64,000 nt of DNA, from the NCBI RefSeq assembly GCF_041438805.1, contig NZ_CP109190.1:2418001-2482000 (forward strand). The letters are read 5' to 3'. The stretch is from Streptomyces sp. NBC_01707 (GTDB taxonomy: Bacteria; Actinomycetota; Actinomycetes; Streptomycetales; Streptomycetaceae). The notes under the pieces are model-generated. The model saw only the letters and a program-made list of their open reading frames with translations. It had not been told where the DNA came from and ran no database searches. Both the position numbers and the translations under genes were made by a program. The first letter of the stretch is position 1. The number at the start of each line of letters is the position of its first letter. Positions 60,690 through 64,000 of this stretch are shown here, one piece after another.

Positions 60690-62663
60690 GTGCGCATGCG
60701 CACCGCGTCGACCGCGCTTGCGGTCCTCTTCAGCTCGACGGCCCTGGCCGCGGGCACCGTGGGTCCTGCTGCGGCGGACTCCAGCATGGCTCTGCCGATC
60801 GCCTCGTACGGCGACATCGCCGTGGACGGTGTCCACAAGCGCGTGTACATCAGCGACCCGACCGGCAACAAGGTCGTCGTCACCGACTACGCGGGCAAGC
60901 TCGTGGCGACCGTCCCGGATCTCTCCGGGGTACGGGACCTGGCGATCACGCCCGACTCCCGTACCGTCTACGCGGCCGTCCCGGGTGAGGACGCCGTCGT
61001 GGCCATCGAGACGTCCACCTCGACCGCGGCCGCACGCTACTCGACCGGGGAGAACACCGACCCGCAGACCCTGGCGGTCGCCGGCGGCCGGGTCTGGTTC
61101 ATGTACGGGCAACAGCCGTCGCACCACCTGGGATCGTTCGACCCCGCGCAGGGCACTCCCGAGATGGTTCTTGACCAACTGCCCGACCTGGGCTTCTACG
61201 ACGCCCCCGAGTTGGAGTCGGCCGGGAACACCCTCGTGGTCGGCGTCCACGGAACCTGGTCGGGTCTCGCCGTGTACGACGTGTCTTCCGGAACGCCCGT
61301 GCTGCGCAAGCAGGGCATGCCGGCCGAAGCCGCGAACTACATGAACGACTTCGCGCTCAGCTCCGACGCCAAGAAGATCGTCGCCGCCTCCGGCGAATCG
61401 CCCTACGCGGCGACCGCGATCGATACCGATGACCTCAGCCGCACCGGCGGCTACCCGGTCGAGGCGGGAAACCCCAACTCCGCCGCGATCGCACCGGACG
61501 GGACGATCGCGCTGTCCACGTTCAGTTGGTACGACAAGGACATCTTCATCTTCAAGCCGGGCGCGGAGACGCCGTACCGCACCTATACGTACGACTTGAA
61601 CGCGTCGGGCGGCGACACCATCGCCAGCCAGGGGCTCACCTGGGCCCCTGATGGAAGCAAGCTGTTCGCCATCGCGTCCGGCAACAGCGGCACCTATCTG
61701 CGTGTGCTCGACAACGCCACTCGCTACCCGGTCAAGGCGAGCGTTTCCGCACCGGCCAAGGCGACCCGCGGCAAGAAGCTCAGTGCCACCGGCAAGCTGG
61801 CCTCCGGCAAGTCCTTCCCGTCCGGTTCGACGGTCACCATCACCCGCACCGACATCGACTCGCCCAAGGGCAAGTCGCTCGGTACCAGGACGGTCAACTC
61901 CTCCGGCACCTTCTCCTTCACGGACGTGCCGCCCGCCGGCGGCAACGTCACCTACACCGCGACGTACGGTGGCGACGCCACCCACGCACCGGCGTCGGGC
62001 AAGGACACGGTCGCCGTGTCGCGCACCTCCACCTCCCTCACCCTCAACCACAACGGCGCGCTGTACTCCTACGGCACCGATGTCTCGTTCACCGCGCACC
62101 TCGGATCCACGTACAAGAACCGCACCGTCGAACTGTGGGTGAACCCGTTCGGCTCGGACAAGCCGAACAAGCTGGTCAGGACCGGCAAGGTCAACTCCAG
62201 CGGCAACTTGTCGACCACGGTCGACATGACCCGGGACACCACGGTCACGGCGGTCTTCGCCGGTGACGCCCGTTCGGCCTCCAAGACGGTGAAGGCCACC
62301 GCCTACGCCAAGGTGAAGGTCTCGACCTCCGTCTCCAAGCAGTACAAGACGGCGAAGATCGGCTCCACGTCGTACGCGTACTTCCACAAGAAGACCGACC
62401 CCGTGTTCACCACGACCATGACGTACTACAAGAACCGCTCGCACAGGCTGAACCTGGAGGTCTACTACCAGGGCAAGTGGTACGACGCGGGCTCGCAGTA
62501 CTTCAAGCTCGGGACCAACGGCAAGTCCGTCGTGACACTGACCGGTACCCACGACACCGGCTACCGGATGCGCATGCGCGCCTCGTACATCAACGGCTCG
62601 TCCGGCGACAACGTGAACTCCACCACCTACGGCGCCTGGAAGTACTTCTACTTCACGAAGTAG
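60690..62663 (+). CDS. Secreted beta-propeller protein with Ig-like tail
   Basis: 657 aa. Signal peptide (RTASTALAVLFSSTALAAG ... AAADS). Residues about 35-345 hold propeller-like repeats with YVTN-type motifs (DIAVDGVHKRVYISDPTGNK, DLAITPDSRTVYAAVPGEDA). About 350-540 are two Ig/Big-3-like domains (VTITRTD, TYTATYGGDATHAPASG), and the Lys/Tyr-rich C-terminus ends in GAWKYFYFTK. Probably a cell-surface or secreted binding protein. GTG 60690 or ATG 60696 starts it. No enzyme motif was seen. Confidence 0.78.
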   Translation: MRMRTASTALAVLFSSTALAAGTVGPAAADSSMALPIASYGDIAVDGVHKRVYISDPTGNKVVVTDYAGKLVATVPDLSGVRDLAITPDSRTVYAAVPGEDAVVAIETSTSTAAARYSTGENTDPQTLAVAGGRVWFMYGQQPSHHLGSFDPAQGTPEMVLDQLPDLGFYDAPELESAGNTLVVGVHGTWSGLAVYDVSSGTPVLRKQGMPAEAANYMNDFALSSDAKKIVAASGESPYAATAIDTDDLSRTGGYPVEAGNPNSAAIAPDGTIALSTFSWYDKDIFIFKPGAETPYRTYTYDLNASGGDTIASQGLTWAPDGSKLFAIASGNSGTYLRVLDNATRYPVKASVSAPAKATRGKKLSATGKLASGKSFPSGSTVTITRTDIDSPKGKSLGTRTVNSSGTFSFTDVPPAGGNVTYTATYGGDATHAPASGKDTVAVSRTSTSLTLNHNGALYSYGTDVSFTAHLGSTYKNRTVELWVNPFGSDKPNKLVRTGKVNSSGNLSTTVDMTRDTTVTAVFAGDARSASKTVKATAYAKVKVSTSVSKQYKTAKIGSTSYAYFHKKTDPVFTTTMTYYKNRSHRLNLEVYYQGKWYDAGSQYFKLGTNGKSVVTLTGTHDTGYRMRMRASYINGSSGDNVNSTTYGAWKYFYFTK

Positions 62664-62812
62664 TACGCCTCAGCAGGCGCGGAAGGGCTCCACGGATGTG
62701 GGGTCCTTCCGCGGTGTGGCCGCCTTGTCAGAGGTCGGTGCGAGGATGGCGGGTGTTCCGGGAGGCGACCGGAGCGAGGACATGGGCAGGTTTTCTAGCG
62801 GTCGGAGGCGAC

Positions 62813-63247
62813 ATGGCCAAGGAATTCCAAGTGACTTACGACTGCGCCGATCCGGGTGCGCAGGCGGTGTTCTGGGCTCAGGCGCTGGGTTATCGGGTCC
62901 AGCCGCCGCCCGAGGGCTTCCCCGACTGGACGGCTGCGCTGACGGCGTGGGGCGTGCCGCCTGAGCACCACAACGACCGGTCGGCCATCACGGATCCGGA
63001 CAGCAAGGGGCCTCGGGTGTTCTTCCAGAAGGTCCCGGAGGGAAAGACGGCCAAGAACCGCTTGCATCTGGACGTGCGCGCAGCACCCGGCCTGACCGGG
63101 GACGAACGGATGGCCACGCTGGAGGTGGAGGCCACCAGGCTGGAGGGGCTGGGAGCGAAGCGGCTGTACCGGCTCGAGCCCAATGGCCTGGACGAGGGGA
63201 TCATCGTGATGACCGACCCGGAGGGAAACGAATTCTGCCTGGATTGA
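62813..63247 (+). CDS. VOC (glyoxalase-like) protein
   Basis: 144 aa. Glyoxalase-like domain common in actinomycetes: FQVTYDCADPGAQAVFWAQALGYR at the N-terminus, NRLHLDVRA mid-protein and MTDPEGNEFCLD at the end. GGAGG lies 5 bases before ATG 62813. A longer open frame from 62477 only shadows the preceding gene. Substrate unknown. Confidence 0.83.
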   Translation: MAKEFQVTYDCADPGAQAVFWAQALGYRVQPPPEGFPDWTAALTAWGVPPEHHNDRSAITDPDSKGPRVFFQKVPEGKTAKNRLHLDVRAAPGLTGDERMATLEVEATRLEGLGAKRLYRLEPNGLDEGIIVMTDPEGNEFCLD

Positions 63248-64000
63248 GGGCAGGGGTGCCGGCCCTGAGAAGAACTCCGTTCCTCGATCACGCGGTTGAT
63301 CCGGCCGAACCGGGTTCCTGATCGGGTGATCGCGCGAGAGCCGGCGCACGGCCGCAGGGCCTCTTGGCAGCTCGGTGGTGCGAACCGAACCGAGTGCCAG
63401 GAGCCCTGCTGCCGTGGTCCTTCGCGCTCGCGCGCGGAGTCCGACTCGCCTTCCCCGTCGTGTGGCCGCCTCGCGCACCCGGTTCGGCAGCGCGGCAGAC
63501 CGGCCGGCCGCTCATGAACGACCGGCTGGACGCCACCCAGCCGCCTTCAGCCGGCAGGTGCCGCGAGCACCGTGAACGCCCCGGGCCCACCTGCAAGGTC
63601 TGCCCCCGCTCCACCCGGAGCTTCGCCTTCGACCGCAGTCCTTCGCCACCTCCGCCGGGACACCTCCGACCCCAGGGCCACAGCCGACTGGTGACAACGT
63701 GTGCCCTCCCGGGCCTGCTCGGGAGTCCGGCACCGACATGATCCGCTACCGTCCGGCGCCTGGACCGATGCCTCCATGCCATCGGCCCGCCGAAACCGCC
63801 ACCGCACTCCGGGCCGGCTCCGCGACCGCGCAAGGCGGCTCAGCCAGTACCCCGGAAGCCCTCGCCCGGACATCCGGCAGACCGGTCGCCGACGGCATCG
63901 GCCGCCTCCACGAACGAGAAGCCCGGACGAAACGCACCCGTCTCTCCCGTCACCAGCCGAAGTTCAGGCCCCCCGAACCGACCGATCACGGCCGGAATGC
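63248..64000. other. Right end of window, no convincing gene
   Basis: About 750 bases. Both strands have open frames but none shows a family motif. A plus-strand frame from ATG 63738 is open to the window end (about 87 codons, ending ...RTRLSRHQPKFRPPEPTDH) with fair third-position GC. It may be the start of a gene beyond the edge; support is weak. Confidence 0.3.

Noticed and set aside
63288..63833. Minus-strand frames near the right edge
   Set aside because: Arg/Gly/Ala-rich with no motif and in conflict with plus-strand frames; no gene called.
1..64000. CRISPR arrays, tRNA/rRNA genes, attachment sites, biosynthetic gene clusters
   Set aside because: No regularly spaced repeats, tRNA-like cloverleaf, rRNA stretch, integrase gene, or PKS/NRPS/terpene core gene was seen.

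Overview
The window is about 64 kb of very GC-rich, gene-dense DNA with strong G/C at third codon positions, GTG and TTG starts beside ATG, and gene families typical of Streptomyces: SpoIIE-type phosphatases, an RsbW-like kinase, orphan LuxR regulators, an ATPase-less sugar ABC operon next to a LacI gene, and an Ada-AlkA fusion. It reads as an ordinary chromosomal segment of a Streptomyces-like actinomycete, with a few mobile-element scars. I saw no rRNA, tRNA, CRISPR array or prophage. The left edge cuts into the first gene.

Left part (1-7.4 kb): the ethylmalonyl-CoA pathway operon (ccr-ecm-mcl-mch-mcd), packed with 1-2 nt gaps or a 4 nt overlap, assimilates acetyl-CoA without isocitrate lyase. 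It is followed by the psd-pss pair that makes phosphatidylserine and phosphatidylethanolamine, closed by a strong hairpin. Then come a multi-domain GAF/PAS/SpoIIE phosphatase and, divergently, a secreted GH87-like alpha-1,3-glucanase with an F5/8-type C-terminal domain (7.5-12.8 kb). A housekeeping stretch (12.8-19.7 kb) holds glycerate kinase, a Nudix hydrolase, a sirtuin, a thioredoxin-like ferredoxin, a yybP-ykoY (Mn2+) riboswitch ahead of a GDT1/TMEM165 transporter, an alkylation-repair operon (ada-alkA, ogt) and a macrodomain hydrolase.

Middle (19.8-31.2 kb): an MFS transporter and a GH3 glycosidase lie next to a GntR regulator and a catabolic cluster (beta-hydroxyacid dehydrogenase, GntP permease, RpiB-like isomerase, DhaK-DhaL kinase, TIM-barrel isomerase) that looks like a four-carbon acid/ketose pathway. 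A palindrome sits inside the promoter of the first gene. Upstream lie a probable Tn3 transposase scrap and a 159-bp element with perfect 20-bp terminal inverted repeats.

Right-centre (31.2-51.7 kb): a phytoene-dehydrogenase-like oxidoreductase, a nucleotidyltransferase, a VOC protein and an inositol-phosphatase-family enzyme are followed by two transport operons. One is a five-gene oligopeptide-type ABC system ending in a cytoplasmic gamma-glutamyltransferase-like enzyme. The other is a sugar ABC importer (no ATPase gene) with a GH5-like enzyme and a GH38 alpha-mannosidase, divergent from a LacI repressor with candidate operators between them.

Right part (51.7-64 kb): signalling and stress genes. 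These are a membrane SpoIIE phosphatase convergent with an RsbW-like kinase, an orphan NarL-type response regulator preceded by a scrap of histidine kinase, a secreted protein broken by a one-base shift in a G run, a TrmB/LuxR regulator, an MFS exporter divergent from an Rv2629/Balon-like ribosome hibernation factor across a 33-bp palindrome, a THEP1-type NTPase, a secreted beta-propeller/Ig-like protein and a small VOC protein. The last 750 bases contain nothing convincing.
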